Origin: an uncultured Vampirovibrio sp.
Lineage (GTDB): Bacteria > Cyanobacteriota > Vampirovibrionia > Gastranaerophilales > Gastranaerophilaceae
NCBI GenBank assembly: GCA_910577395.1
Contig: CAJTLG010000007.1
Location: 60,558-124,557 of the forward strand
DNA length: 64,000 nucleotides
Reading direction: 5' to 3'
In this document: positions 36,659-48,196 of the stretch, in pieces
Layout of the letters: each line of letters opens with the position of its first letter
How positions within the stretch are numbered: the first letter of the stretch is position 1
The notes under the pieces: generated by a model
The model's input: the letters and a program-made list of their open reading frames with translations, nothing else
The model's database searches: none
Told to the model about the DNA's origin: nothing
Position numbers and translations under genes: made by a program

Positions 36659-36743
36659 TTCTATCACCTCCTTTCCACCGATTTCTTAGCAAAATGTGTG
36701 TGGGCAGAAATGATAGATACTTACCCCCTTATAGCATAATATT

Positions 36744-39086
36744 TTACCCCTCAAGACGGCTTTTCATATTCCAAATTCCACACGGGCAAACTCCCGCGCA
36801 AATACCGCAGCCTATACATTTCTTTTCATCAGAAACATATGCAAATGCCGTTGTACCGTCAGAATTTTCAAATTCCACTCTTTCAATTGCACCCCTTGGG
36901 CATGCAGTCATACACATCTTGCAATCCCTGCACCCTGCACAGGAAAGACACCTGTCCTTTTCATACAGTGTATCAAGCCCGCATATTTCAGACCCTTTTA
37001 ATGTCTTATAATAAGCATCTTTCACTTCATCAGGTTTAATCTTAACCCCGTCTTTATACTTTTGCAGCTGCTTTTGACAAGCAAGTCTGTCTACATTCAA
37101 GGCTGCACCTCTGCCCTGACCTATGCCGTCACAGAAAAGCCCCTGCCTTGTTACATCCCCTGCAAAAAACACATTATCTGCAAAAGTGCTCTGGTTAAAT
37201 TCATTTATAAGCGGCCGTTTCTTTTCATCCAAAAATTCATCCGGTATAAAGCTTAAATCCGTCCGGTCACCTATAGCTATAATTACACTGTCAGCGGGCA
37301 GCAGCCTGCCGTCATTAAGGTAAACTCCCTCCGCTGTTACTTTTTCAGTAAAGCAAGGGTACATAATCTTTGCACCAAGGGCGTATACGGCCTCTATTTC
37401 TTTTTCAAACGCTGCAGGTTTTTGGATATCAATAGCGGTAACATTTTTTGCGCCCATTTTATATGCACCTGAAACCACATCCATGGCAGCGTTTCCAGCA
37501 CCTATAACAACAACATTTTCCCCTATTGAAAACTTATGCCCTTTGTTAATTTCCTTCAGAAAATCAAGGCCTTTAATTATTCTTTCATTGCCTTCAACCG
37601 GCAGCACAAAAGGATTTTGCGCCCCGACAGCCACTATAACGGCATCATAATCATCGCAAAGCCTTATAAAATCATCTTTATCAAGATTAACAGATGTATT
37701 AATTTTTCCCTTGCTGTCAAGGATTGCGTTTTTTAAAATTTCAAGCTCAATATTCAAAATATCCTGATTAAGCCTTTCAGCCGGGATTACCTGTCTTAAT
37801 TTTCCGCCGATTTCATCATCTTTTTCAAAAATTTCAACACTATATCCAAGACGAAGAAGGTTCCACGCAGCCGAAAGCCCGCTAACCCCGCCACCAATAA
37901 TTGCAACAGTTTTGTCTTTTGTTGCCTTGAATTCTCCAAGGTCAATATTTTCAAAAGATTTAACCCCTAATGCCGCAACCTTAATAGGCTCATCCACGGC
38001 ACGTCTTGAGCATATATTCATACACAAATTGGGGCAAACCTGCCCGCATACAGACCCGGGGAACGGCGAATATTTATATATAAGGTTGAGTGCCTCATCT
38101 ACCCTGCCTTCACGTAAAAGCGCAATCCTTTTTTGGGTCGGGATTGAAACAGGACAATCAAATTCACATGGGGGGATTTTTGCATTATTGTCCCAACTTG
38201 GCACCCGAAGGCGGTTTTCACCTGTATTGATTAAATCTATAACCTCATTATCGGAGCCGAAAAATTCTGAAAATATTCCCCCTTTTACCCACCTTTGTTT
38301 CCTAAATTCAGCAATATTAAGCTCCGGCACAAATTTTTTCTTATCGTACGGTTTAGCCAAAATCTTCTGCCACTTGCTAAAATCTGTTAATTCTTCATAC
38401 AGTTCAGGCTTTTCAATCTCGTTTAAAAATTTCTTTAACCCTTCAGTCAAAAATGCCTCATCATCAGGGTTTAGGGGGTAAATATCAACATCGGCTGTCA
38501 GCCCCTCTACATTACCCCTGACATACACGGTGCCGCCCACCATACCACAGCAGGAACGGTTTGAAAGCACGGATTTTAAATCTTCGCATCCCCACCCGCA
38601 TACAACGGCCTTACCGCCGCCCATAAATTCAAAACTGAATGAGCCTGTATTTTTTAACACCCAGAATTCAGGCTCTTCAAACTTAGGGTCATGTTTCATA
38701 AGGGCACCTGACCTTGTCCCCACACGGCCACCCACATATATTTTGCCGCCCGCACAGCAATGTGCCGTAGTATCTCCCCCATCCCCAAGCACCACAATTT
38801 CTGCACCTGAATTTAACCAACCAACATCCGCAGGGGCACTGCCATGCACAATAATTTTTGTGCCCTTCATCCCCATAGAGCCTACCCTCTGCCCAGGGTT
38901 AGTCACATGGAATACAAGCGGAGTACCGTCTACAGACCAGAGAGGGCCGCCTATATCATGCTGCCCTGAGGCCAGGATTTTGAATTCATTAAAGCCAAGC
39001 TTGATTTTCTCATATATTAAATCTAAAAGTTCCCTTGTAGAAAGCCTTTTATCATCCTGCAAACTGTCAATTATGGTTACGTTCAT
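36744..39086 (-). CDS. Glutamate synthase: GXGXG domain fused to GltD-like oxidoreductase with ferredoxin tail
   Basis: 780 aa. Residues ~1-235 are the GltB C-terminal beta-helix (GXGXG) domain, e.g. GMKGTKIIVHGSAPADVG and GGRVGTRSGALM. Residues ~300-690 are GltD-like: cysteine cluster CGQVCPNLCMNIC, FAD site IIGGGVSGLSAAWNL, NAD(P)H site VIGAGNAAMDV. The C-terminus has two 4Fe-4S motifs (CAGCRDCKMCMTACP and CIGCGICAGVCPCG). It channels electrons to the FMN subunit encoded next upstream (18-base gap). In E. coli the GXGXG domain is part of GltB; here it is moved onto the reductase. Confidence 0.9.
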   Translation of the reverse strand: MNVTIIDSLQDDKRLSTRELLDLIYEKIKLGFNEFKILASGQHDIGGPLWSVDGTPLVFHVTNPGQRVGSMGMKGTKIIVHGSAPADVGWLNSGAEIVVLGDGGDTTAHCCAGGKIYVGGRVGTRSGALMKHDPKFEEPEFWVLKNTGSFSFEFMGGGKAVVCGWGCEDLKSVLSNRSCCGMVGGTVYVRGNVEGLTADVDIYPLNPDDEAFLTEGLKKFLNEIEKPELYEELTDFSKWQKILAKPYDKKKFVPELNIAEFRKQRWVKGGIFSEFFGSDNEVIDLINTGENRLRVPSWDNNAKIPPCEFDCPVSIPTQKRIALLREGRVDEALNLIYKYSPFPGSVCGQVCPNLCMNICSRRAVDEPIKVAALGVKSFENIDLGEFKATKDKTVAIIGGGVSGLSAAWNLLRLGYSVEIFEKDDEIGGKLRQVIPAERLNQDILNIELEILKNAILDSKGKINTSVNLDKDDFIRLCDDYDAVIVAVGAQNPFVLPVEGNERIIKGLDFLKEINKGHKFSIGENVVVIGAGNAAMDVVSGAYKMGAKNVTAIDIQKPAAFEKEIEAVYALGAKIMYPCFTEKVTAEGVYLNDGRLLPADSVIIAIGDRTDLSFIPDEFLDEKKRPLINEFNQSTFADNVFFAGDVTRQGLFCDGIGQGRGAALNVDRLACQKQLQKYKDGVKIKPDEVKDAYYKTLKGSEICGLDTLYEKDRCLSCAGCRDCKMCMTACPRGAIERVEFENSDGTTAFAYVSDEKKCIGCGICAGVCPCGIWNMKSRLEG

Positions 39087-39104
39087 AAGTTTTATCCTTC
39101 AAAC

Positions 39105-40748
39105 CTAGCAAACATGCTGTATGCCAAGCCTTTCCGCTACATTTTTATCTACCGTAATTAAAGCATCCGACCTGCCCACAGGAAGGGTAGAATTGCCTAT
39201 AGGAGCCATCAATTTCTTCAATTCGGTATGGGTTGCAAGGAAATAATTAACAATATTTTGTGCAACCTTATCTATATCAAGCCTTTTCATTAATATAGGA
39301 TGCTGTGTTGTAAGCCCTGCAGGGCACAAGCCCGTATTGCAGGCATTACATTTACCCCAATCATTACCGAGGCACCCTGCAATCTGCAACATTAAACGCC
39401 CTGTAAACACACCGTTTGCCCCAAGACATATCATCTTAAATGCATCCGCTGCAAGGTTTCCGCTCATCCCAAGACCACCTGCAGCCCAAAGGGGTATTTG
39501 CCCCTGTTTTCCTTGATGTACAGCCGCATTATAACAATCACGAAGACGGGAAACTATTGGGTGCCCCGTATGGTCAAGCGATGTTTCATGCGCTGCCCCC
39601 GTGCCGCCTGCAATACCGTCAAGGAAAAATCCGCCCACAATATCGTAAGGGTCGCGAAGCAGATTATTATATACGGATACACTTGTAACTGAGGCCGCAA
39701 CTTTGATTGCCACAGGCACTTTAAACTTAAACGCCGCATTCATTGAAAGAAACATCTTTTGAACTGATTCTTCAATTGAATAAAGCCCCTGGTGATTTGG
39801 CGGGGAGAGCAAATCGGATTTCGGCACACCGCGTATTTCCTGAATATGTTTTTCAACCTTTTTGGAAAGTAAAAGCCCGCCGTCCCCGGGTTTTGCGCCT
39901 TGGCCGATTTTAATTAAGATACCGGCAGGGTCTTCAACCATTTCAGGCATTGAATTTATAATTCTGTTCCAGCCAAAATGCCCTGAGGCTATCTGTAAAA
40001 TCATATATTTCAGGTATTTTGATTTTAAAAGTTTTTCAGGAACACCACCTTCCCCCGTACACATACGGATTGGCAGATTATGAACCTCGTTAAGATAAGC
40101 AACGGCAATACATATAGCCTCCCATAATCTTGGAGAAAGAGCCCCAATAGACATATCACCTATTATAATAGGGTAAATCCAGCGTGTAGCAGGGATTTTC
40201 CTGTCAATTTTTAACTCACCATTTTCATCCACGCTGAAAGGTAAATTTTCAGGCGGCAATACCCTGCCAAAAGGTGCTAATAGCTCAAAAGTATGCCTCA
40301 AAGCGTCTAAAGACGGGTCTGTCATTTGTGAAATTCTGCCGATTTTAATCTTATCAAGCGTACGCCCTTCTGTGTGCAGGTTTGTACGTCCGCCGCGTTT
40401 TGGCGATTCGGCATTTAGCGCGCGGTATTTTACATTGACCCTGTTTTTATCATTAAAAACAGGCTTTATAGCCTCATTTGGGCACACCTTAGCGCAAAGC
40501 TCGCACCCCACACAGTTTTTAGAGTTGGTCACTATCTGTTTTATAACAGGCACAACGATTTCACTTGTTTCAGGCGTGGGCAAATTGCCGCAAGAATATA
40601 CTTTACGGCGCTTTTGAACATCAGCTTTGATTGCCCCCATGGTGCAAACCGCAACGCATTTGCCGCAAAGTGTGCATTTATCCTGATTATGCTCTATCTG
40701 CCATTTAAGGTCAGATTTTGAAATACCTGTTATATCTACTGTTTCCAT
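39105..40748 (-). CDS. Glutamate synthase, FMN/FeS central domain with two ferredoxin motifs
   Basis: 547 aa. N-terminal CTLCGKCVAVCTMGA and CVGCELCAKVCPNEA bind two 4Fe-4S clusters. The rest is the FMN-binding synthase barrel: CTGEGGVPEKLL, IGQGAKPGDGGLL, LDGIAGGTGAAHETS, and ACNTGLCPAGLTTQHP (the 3Fe-4S cluster region). Converts 2-oxoglutarate plus ammonia to glutamate with electrons delivered by FeS centres. It corresponds to the archaeal-type stand-alone synthase subunit. Overlaps the glutaminase subunit gene by 13 bases. Confidence 0.92.
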   Translation of the reverse strand: METVDITGISKSDLKWQIEHNQDKCTLCGKCVAVCTMGAIKADVQKRRKVYSCGNLPTPETSEIVVPVIKQIVTNSKNCVGCELCAKVCPNEAIKPVFNDKNRVNVKYRALNAESPKRGGRTNLHTEGRTLDKIKIGRISQMTDPSLDALRHTFELLAPFGRVLPPENLPFSVDENGELKIDRKIPATRWIYPIIIGDMSIGALSPRLWEAICIAVAYLNEVHNLPIRMCTGEGGVPEKLLKSKYLKYMILQIASGHFGWNRIINSMPEMVEDPAGILIKIGQGAKPGDGGLLLSKKVEKHIQEIRGVPKSDLLSPPNHQGLYSIEESVQKMFLSMNAAFKFKVPVAIKVAASVTSVSVYNNLLRDPYDIVGGFFLDGIAGGTGAAHETSLDHTGHPIVSRLRDCYNAAVHQGKQGQIPLWAAGGLGMSGNLAADAFKMICLGANGVFTGRLMLQIAGCLGNDWGKCNACNTGLCPAGLTTQHPILMKRLDIDKVAQNIVNYFLATHTELKKLMAPIGNSTLPVGRSDALITVDKNVAERLGIQHVC

Positions 40749-41845
40749 CTTTCAATCCTTAAATTGTTGTCTACAACAACGGTTTCCCTTTCGTTTGGGT
40801 ATATATCCAATGATGAATCGCGATTAGGTAAAACTTCATTGACACCGCATACTTCACTGGTTATTATAACGGTTTTATCATCTCTGCCTATTACAACAGG
40901 CCTTAACTTTTTGCTGTCACAGGTTACAAACATTGTCCCGTCAGGCTTTACACCTATTATCGTGTTTGGACCGTTGATTTCAAGATGCGCCAAAGATGCC
41001 TTAATTCTAAGCAGTATCTCGCTATCCGGCCTTTCAAGAATTTCATCATATTCAAGCGGCGTAATTACGTGCTTATAGTATTTTAGCGGCCATTTTAGTA
41101 TTTTATTTACATAGTGCAAAGTGTATAAAAAGCACTGGGAATCAGATTCAAAACCTATATATCCTTTAAAAAGATTTTTTTGAAATAATTTATTCTTTTC
41201 ATAAAAGGTGTTTTCTCCATTTGCAAGAACTGTATACCCCTGTAAAAAGAACGGGTGTGCGGCATAGCGCACAATATCATAGTTTGTATTTTGCCTGCAC
41301 TGCACTGTAATAATCTTTGATACAAAATCCCCGTTTGGCTTATCCAGATTAAAATACGTACCTATATCCTTTGGGTCGCCGATTTCTTTTAGCATTAAGG
41401 TATCCGGCCAAAAAGAATAAACATAACCGTTATCCCCGTCTTCAAGCGCTTCGCGGAGTTTTAACCTGGTATCCAGCAATAGCTCTTCTTTTTCCTTTTG
41501 AGTAGCGTATTTATACATTTTCGGGTAATTAAAAAGCTCAAAAACGTAATTAGGCATCGGGCAAATATTCAGATTTTTCGCGGTTTTATTGATATCTGGG
41601 GTAATTTGCATCATCCTTACAAAACCCGCAGAATGCAATATATCCTCTGCAATCCTTATCCCCATATCGGTACAGGCCATTGAAAGCATCGGCAAATCCT
41701 TATAGGGTTCAAATATACCTCCTAAATCCTGCATTACAAAGGCAAAACCGGAATTATCATGCCCCTTTTGCTGAGAACGCATTAATTGTAAAGTTTTTGC
41801 CGGGTGAAAATATTCACTGGATTTAATTGCCCCGATACGGCACAT
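40736..41845 (-). CDS. Glutamate synthase glutamine amidotransferase subunit (class II)
   Basis: 369 aa. Starts MCRIGAIKSSEYF; the cysteine at position 2 becomes the catalytic N-terminal nucleophile after methionine removal, as in all Ntn class II glutaminases. KGHDNSGFAF and later GFESDSQCFLY are family motifs. It hydrolyses glutamine and passes ammonia to the synthase subunit. First gene of the three-gene glutamate synthase operon; GAGGTGG precedes the ATG. Confidence 0.88.
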   Translation of the reverse strand: MCRIGAIKSSEYFHPAKTLQLMRSQQKGHDNSGFAFVMQDLGGIFEPYKDLPMLSMACTDMGIRIAEDILHSAGFVRMMQITPDINKTAKNLNICPMPNYVFELFNYPKMYKYATQKEKEELLLDTRLKLREALEDGDNGYVYSFWPDTLMLKEIGDPKDIGTYFNLDKPNGDFVSKIITVQCRQNTNYDIVRYAAHPFFLQGYTVLANGENTFYEKNKLFQKNLFKGYIGFESDSQCFLYTLHYVNKILKWPLKYYKHVITPLEYDEILERPDSEILLRIKASLAHLEINGPNTIIGVKPDGTMFVTCDSKKLRPVVIGRDDKTVIITSEVCGVNEVLPNRDSSLDIYPNERETVVVDNNLRIERWKQ

Positions 41846-41949
41846 TTTGCCACCTCATTAATATTCGTAAAATTTGCACCAAGGATACCTTTTAAGGCTC
41901 TGTGCATAAAATAATCTACCATAAAAATTATTTGTAGTAAAATTGATTT

Positions 41950-43887
41950 ATGAAATTTGCGGCATATATATTAATAATTACGGCGTTTTTTATAAATACC
42001 CTGCAAACCCTTGGGGCAGAAGAGAAAGAAGTAATCAGAGTCGGGCTTTCAAATTCCGGCTTTTCAAGTTTTGAATTTTCAGAAACTACAATCCTGACTA
42101 CTGCACAAAGTTCCCTGAATGATATGGCAAATGGAGCCCAAATTAAAGATATACCGGCAAATACAACAATTCATATCCGTATTTTAAACGGACAATACAA
42201 CGTTACAATCAACACCAAAGAAGTGTTAAAAGGGGCTAAAGGTCCTATCCTTATTGTATCAAACGGAAAACTGGGACTTAAAAACCACTCAAGACAAGGC
42301 TCTCCTGCATATTACAGAGGAATGATAGAACTCAAAACAACAGACAAAAACAATCAAAAATTCAATATAATTAATGTTTTAGATACACAAACATACCTAA
42401 AAGGTGTAGTACCAAAGGAAATGCCGGTATCATTCGGGCTAAATGCCCTAAAGGCACAGGCTATAGCGGCAAGAAACTACGCAAACCGCCCGCAGAACGT
42501 GTATAAGAACTATGACATTTGCGATTCAACAGCCTGCCAGGTTTATTACGGTGCAAACGGCGAAAATCCGCTCTCTGACAGAGCTGTAGATGAAACACGC
42601 GGAGTTTTTGCACTTTATAATAAAGAGCCGATTTTAGCACTTTATTCTTCAACGGCAGGAGGCATAACAGAGGACTACGAAAGCGTTTACGGTACATTCA
42701 ACCCCCTAAATACTACATTTTATAACTCTAAACCCTATCTTAAATCCGTAAAAGACAACAATAGCTTAGAAATCCCGAAATCTGAAGAAGAATTAAAAAA
42801 ATTTTATTCAAACAGTGTGCCTTCTTTTGATATAAAATCCCCAAAACACAGGTGGAAAGTCGATTTTGACCGCTTTGAACTTGAAGAAACACTTTCAAAA
42901 ACCCTGCGGGAACAATCTCTTAAAAGCCTTGTCTATCCTGCATTTAGCGAAAATGATAAGGTTTGGGGCTTAGAAGATATAAAGGTTGTTAAAAGAGGCG
43001 CATCGGGAAAAGCAATTGATGTTGAAATCCATGCTATGAGCGGAACTTGGCGAGTTAAAAAGGAACTTGGCATAAGACGCGTATTTAAAAAAGGAAAATC
43101 AATTTTATGGTCAGGCAATTTTGTAGTTGAAAAAAACGTATCTGAAAAAACCGCCAAAACCCTTGAAAATACGTTATCAGACACCGAAAACACCAAAAAT
43201 ACAGGTATTCCGGAAAATAAAAACCCTGAAAATAATAATTCTAAAGCCATTTTCACGTATTCAAAACCTGAAAACGAAGGCTCTATAATTAAAAATCCGG
43301 AAACATCAAATACTGAAGAAATTAAAAAAGTGTATAAAAACAGACTCGGAATGCCTCTGCCGGATAGTTTCACGTTCATTGGTGCCGGATTTGGCCATGG
43401 GGTGGGCATGAGCCAATACGGAGCAGGGTATTTATCCGCCAATGGTGTGGGTTATGACGCAATTTTGAAACACTATTATTCCGGAATTACCCTTGGCACA
43501 ATGCCTAAGACCGTGTCTTATAATAATTACAACCAAAATTATGTTCTAAATATGTATGTTGACACCTTAAACACAGCTGCAACGAGCGGAGGAATATCAT
43601 TATCAGATAAAAATCCGCTCCACAAAGAGCTTTTAACCCTATATAACGTGTCAAATCAACAATCTAAGTACATTTTAAATATTGATAACGAAAAAAGACC
43701 CGCAGGGCTTGAATTTTACATAAATGATTTTCACTTTACGCCTGATATGAAGGGTTTTTTTGGCAAAATTTTAAAAATGGATATAACAAAATATCTTAAA
43801 AAGGGAGAAAATACAATAACTTTTATGCCCCTAAATGCCGCAGATAAAGATAAAACAGTTAGCTTTTGGGTTGAAATAGAGAAATAG
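41950..43887 (+). CDS. Exported SpoIID/LytB-domain protein (long)
   Basis: 645 aa, signal peptide ~1-22. SpoIID motifs as in the 291-aa paralogue: GVVPKEMPVSFGLNALKAQ, AIAARNYA, and GHGVGMSQYGAGYLS near 485. A low-complexity Asn/Glu/Thr-rich insert (~405-460, e.g. ENTKNTGIPENKNPENNNSK) splits the domain. The last ~130 residues form a separate beta-rich C-terminal domain. TAAAAT (41938-41943) is six bases before the ATG with no Shine-Dalgarno. murJ starts one base after the stop, linking it to peptidoglycan work. Confidence 0.88.
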   Translation: MKFAAYILIITAFFINTLQTLGAEEKEVIRVGLSNSGFSSFEFSETTILTTAQSSLNDMANGAQIKDIPANTTIHIRILNGQYNVTINTKEVLKGAKGPILIVSNGKLGLKNHSRQGSPAYYRGMIELKTTDKNNQKFNIINVLDTQTYLKGVVPKEMPVSFGLNALKAQAIAARNYANRPQNVYKNYDICDSTACQVYYGANGENPLSDRAVDETRGVFALYNKEPILALYSSTAGGITEDYESVYGTFNPLNTTFYNSKPYLKSVKDNNSLEIPKSEEELKKFYSNSVPSFDIKSPKHRWKVDFDRFELEETLSKTLREQSLKSLVYPAFSENDKVWGLEDIKVVKRGASGKAIDVEIHAMSGTWRVKKELGIRRVFKKGKSILWSGNFVVEKNVSEKTAKTLENTLSDTENTKNTGIPENKNPENNNSKAIFTYSKPENEGSIIKNPETSNTEEIKKVYKNRLGMPLPDSFTFIGAGFGHGVGMSQYGAGYLSANGVGYDAILKHYYSGITLGTMPKTVSYNNYNQNYVLNMYVDTLNTAATSGGISLSDKNPLHKELLTLYNVSNQQSKYILNIDNEKRPAGLEFYINDFHFTPDMKGFFGKILKMDITKYLKKGENTITFMPLNAADKDKTVSFWVEIEK

Positions 43888-43888
43888 T

Positions 43889-45538
43889 ATGAAAAAAGAG
43901 ATTTTAAATACGCCAAAAACCACTGAAAACACAGGTTGCACGCAAACAAAAAATACGGAAGAAAATGAAGGTGCAGGACTTTTTAAAGCCGCGTGGTGGA
44001 TAGCTGTAATCATTCTGTTGTCTAAGGTTGCAGGATTTTTAAGGGATATTGTTGTTGCAAATTACTATGGTGCAGGCGTAGTTTCAGATGCCTACTTCTA
44101 TGCTTATCAAATCCCGGCGCTTGTTGTCGTGATTTTGGGCGGGGTCGGCGGACCCTTCCACAGCGCCACTGTTGCGGTTTTTTCAAAGCTTATTTCCGAT
44201 TTTAAAACCAAACCTGAAGCCAATGTTAAAAAACTTTTCAATACCTTTGAAACCTTCACTATGGGGCTGTTTGCGCTGCTATCACTGGCGTGTTTCTTTT
44301 TCCCTGAGGCCATTATGCAGATTATAATAACCGAAGGTTCACCCCAATTACTGAATTTGGCCGCTTATCATCTGAAAATAATGTCCCCGATTGTATTTAT
44401 AGGCTCTATTATGGGGCTTTACTACGGAATTTTAGTAACTTATAAGAAATTTTTATTGCCTAATATCTCCCCTTCAATGCTTTCTTTGGGCATTATAGCC
44501 GTATTATTAATCTCAAAAGGCGATAACACGGGCTTTTTACTGGCATTAGGAACTACAATAGGGGCTGTATTGCAGCTTTTAGTCCAGGCACCCGCCGTTA
44601 TAAGGCTTGGTTACAGCTTTAAACCGAGTTTTGATTTCTTCAAAAATAAAAATTTCAACGAAATTTTAGAACTTTTATTCCCTGCATTTTTAAGCTCAAC
44701 CATAGGCCAATTGGGCGTTTACGTGGATATGTTTTTCTCATCGGGCCTAAGGGAAGGCAGCTGGACAGCATATGGTTATGCTAATAGAATTTTCCAATTC
44801 CCTGTAGGAATGCTGCTTACAGCGATATTAGTTCCGTTATTCCCGCTATTTTCAAGGCTTGTGGCCAAAAATGATACTGAAAATGTACGTCATTACTTCC
44901 AAAAAGGGGTGGGCACATTGATTTTTGCCGGTACCTACCTAATGACAGTGATTTTCGTGGTTAGAACCGATGCAATCCGCCTGACACTGCAAAGGGGGGC
45001 GTTCGATAATGATGCAACCATTGTGGTATCTGAAATTTTATTCTTTATAACATTATCAATAATACCTTATGTGTTCAGAGATAGCGCCACAAGGCTGTTT
45101 TACTCGTTTAATGACTCTAAAACCCCGTTCCTGATTGCAATAGCGTGCATTATACTAAAATGCGTATTTAACATAATACTGGTAAAACCCTTTGGTATTA
45201 ATGGTATTGCACTGTCTACAACCCTTGTAACCCTATTTAATGCTACTACCTTAGGGGTTTTATTAAGAAAAAAAATAAAAATCGGATATACAAGATTATT
45301 TAAAAATGTATTAAAAATCCTTGTATCAGGCGGGATAGCATACCTTGCAGGGTATGCAATCAGTGTTATATTCAGTCATTTCATCCCCTGGAATTTTATT
45401 TCAGGAATTGTAAAATTAACGGTGGTATCGGGCGGAATGTTAATTACATACGGAGTTTTAGCCTATCTGACAAAAATTGAATACCTGGATGACCTCATTG
45501 AAAGAATTAAAAACCGTGGAAAGGTGCAGCCCCAATGA
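43889..45538 (+). CDS. murJ: Lipid II flippase MurJ
   Basis: 549 aa, about fourteen membrane segments (MVF/MOP family). SKVAGFLRDIVVANYYGAG opens the family core; GGVGGPFHSATVAVFSK and SGLREGSWTAYGYANRIFQFP carry the arginines of the central cavity. The first ~28 residues are a low-complexity Thr/Asn/Glu tail not usual in MurJ and similar in composition to the insert of the SpoIID protein upstream. Overlaps tsaC by four bases (ATGA). Confidence 0.94.
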   Translation: MKKEILNTPKTTENTGCTQTKNTEENEGAGLFKAAWWIAVIILLSKVAGFLRDIVVANYYGAGVVSDAYFYAYQIPALVVVILGGVGGPFHSATVAVFSKLISDFKTKPEANVKKLFNTFETFTMGLFALLSLACFFFPEAIMQIIITEGSPQLLNLAAYHLKIMSPIVFIGSIMGLYYGILVTYKKFLLPNISPSMLSLGIIAVLLISKGDNTGFLLALGTTIGAVLQLLVQAPAVIRLGYSFKPSFDFFKNKNFNEILELLFPAFLSSTIGQLGVYVDMFFSSGLREGSWTAYGYANRIFQFPVGMLLTAILVPLFPLFSRLVAKNDTENVRHYFQKGVGTLIFAGTYLMTVIFVVRTDAIRLTLQRGAFDNDATIVVSEILFFITLSIIPYVFRDSATRLFYSFNDSKTPFLIAIACIILKCVFNIILVKPFGINGIALSTTLVTLFNATTLGVLLRKKIKIGYTRLFKNVLKILVSGGIAYLAGYAISVIFSHFIPWNFISGIVKLTVVSGGMLITYGVLAYLTKIEYLDDLIERIKNRGKVQPQ

Positions 45539-46089
45539 CAGATTTAAAGCATTGTGACGTATTAGGCTTTGAAACAGACACTGTCTGGGGTTTAGGGTGC
45601 CTGCCAAACGATAAAACCGCAGTAGAAAAAATTTATGAAATTAAGGGCAGAGATAAGACAAAACCTTTGATTTTGATGAGCAATTGTGTTGAAAACCTTA
45701 TACCGTATGTGCTTAAGGTACCTGATTATGCCAAAACATTGATAGACGAATACTTTCCGGGTGCCCTTACACTGATATTTAAAAAAACATCTCTTGCACC
45801 GGATTTTATAACATCAGGTCAAGACACTGTAGGAATAAGGGTTCCAAACCATAAAGAATTTTCAGAACTTTGCAAAAACATAGAGGGCGGCGTGCTTGCA
45901 ACAACATCTCTAAACCGTTCTAATGAGCCGCCCGTGGCTGATTACAATGAGGCTGTTGAAAAGTTCGGTACACAGATAAAAATATTAAAGCCTGAAAACC
46001 CCTGCAACATAGGGGTTTCATCCACAGTGGTTTTATGCACGGGGGATAAACCAGTTATTTTGCGCCAGGGCAGTATTCATATAAAATAG
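45535..46089 (+). CDS. tsaC: Threonylcarbamoyl-AMP synthase, single-domain (TsaC/YrdC)
   Basis: 184 aa, only the YrdC domain with no Sua5 C-terminal extension. ETDTVWGLGC, IKGRDKTKPL, FPGALTLIFK and VGIRVPNH are the ATP/threonine-binding motifs; SSTVV near 160 is also conserved. Makes the intermediate for t6A37 in ANN-decoding tRNAs. Start overlaps the murJ stop. Repeats follow immediately after the stop. Confidence 0.92.
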   Translation: MTDLKHCDVLGFETDTVWGLGCLPNDKTAVEKIYEIKGRDKTKPLILMSNCVENLIPYVLKVPDYAKTLIDEYFPGALTLIFKKTSLAPDFITSGQDTVGIRVPNHKEFSELCKNIEGGVLATTSLNRSNEPPVADYNEAVEKFGTQIKILKPENPCNIGVSSTVVLCTGDKPVILRQGSIHIK

Positions 46090-46096
46090 CTGCCCT

Positions 46097-47577
<1,481 letters not shown>

Positions 47578-47733
47578 TTATGCACACAGCAAAGCTTATA
47601 AAACAGAGCCACCAGGTAATCCGGGCGGATATATTTTAATTCTTTACACCGATATAAAGATTGTATTAAAAAAACCGGATTTTCATTTTTTTTCTTTTAT
47701 AATCTTTTTAAAAGAAAGCAAAAAGGAGATAAA

Positions 47734-48054
47734 ATGCAGGCTGTACTTACAAATGCAAATATTGCAGGTAACAATTTAACCCAAACCCTTGAAAGATTAT
47801 TTAGTGATATTGATACTGCTGATAATATGACAAAAAATGCTATCGAAAACGATATAGTAAGGTTTGGAGCAGAAGCTGCAGATTTCCTTGTAGATAAAGT
47901 AAGAACTGCAAAAGGCCCTCAAAGAGGTGTTGCCGCTATGAGCCTTATAAGAATTGGTGAAGATTCAATTGAACCCCTAAAAGAGAAAGCCGTTCAAGAT
48001 AAAGAATTCCAATGGATTGCTAATTATTTAATAAGAGAAATTGCAGGAAGATAA
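47734..48054 (+). CDS. Hypothetical small HEAT-like protein
   Basis: 106 aa, soluble helical. The C-terminal half (VAAMSLIRIGEDSIEPLKEK) looks like one HEAT/PBS-lyase type repeat. No function is assigned. AAAAGGAG before the ATG; terminator at 48108-48150. Confidence 0.65.
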   Translation: MQAVLTNANIAGNNLTQTLERLFSDIDTADNMTKNAIENDIVRFGAEAADFLVDKVRTAKGPQRGVAAMSLIRIGEDSIEPLKEKAVQDKEFQWIANYLIREIAGR

Positions 48055-48107
48055 CCAAAAAGTCTAATAAAATAAATAGTCATTTTTGGCAATGAAGATA
48101 ACTTAAC

Positions 48108-48150
48108 AAAAGTGCATAATTCAATCAAAAGACATGAGTTATGCACTTTT
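48108..48150 (+). terminator. Terminator before the SLH gene
   Basis: AAAAGTGCATAA (48108-48119) pairs perfectly with TTATGCACTTTT (48139-48150). Confidence 0.8.
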
Positions 48151-48196
48151 TGCATCTAAAAAGTAATAAAAGTTAATCTTTATTAAAGGAGGAAAG

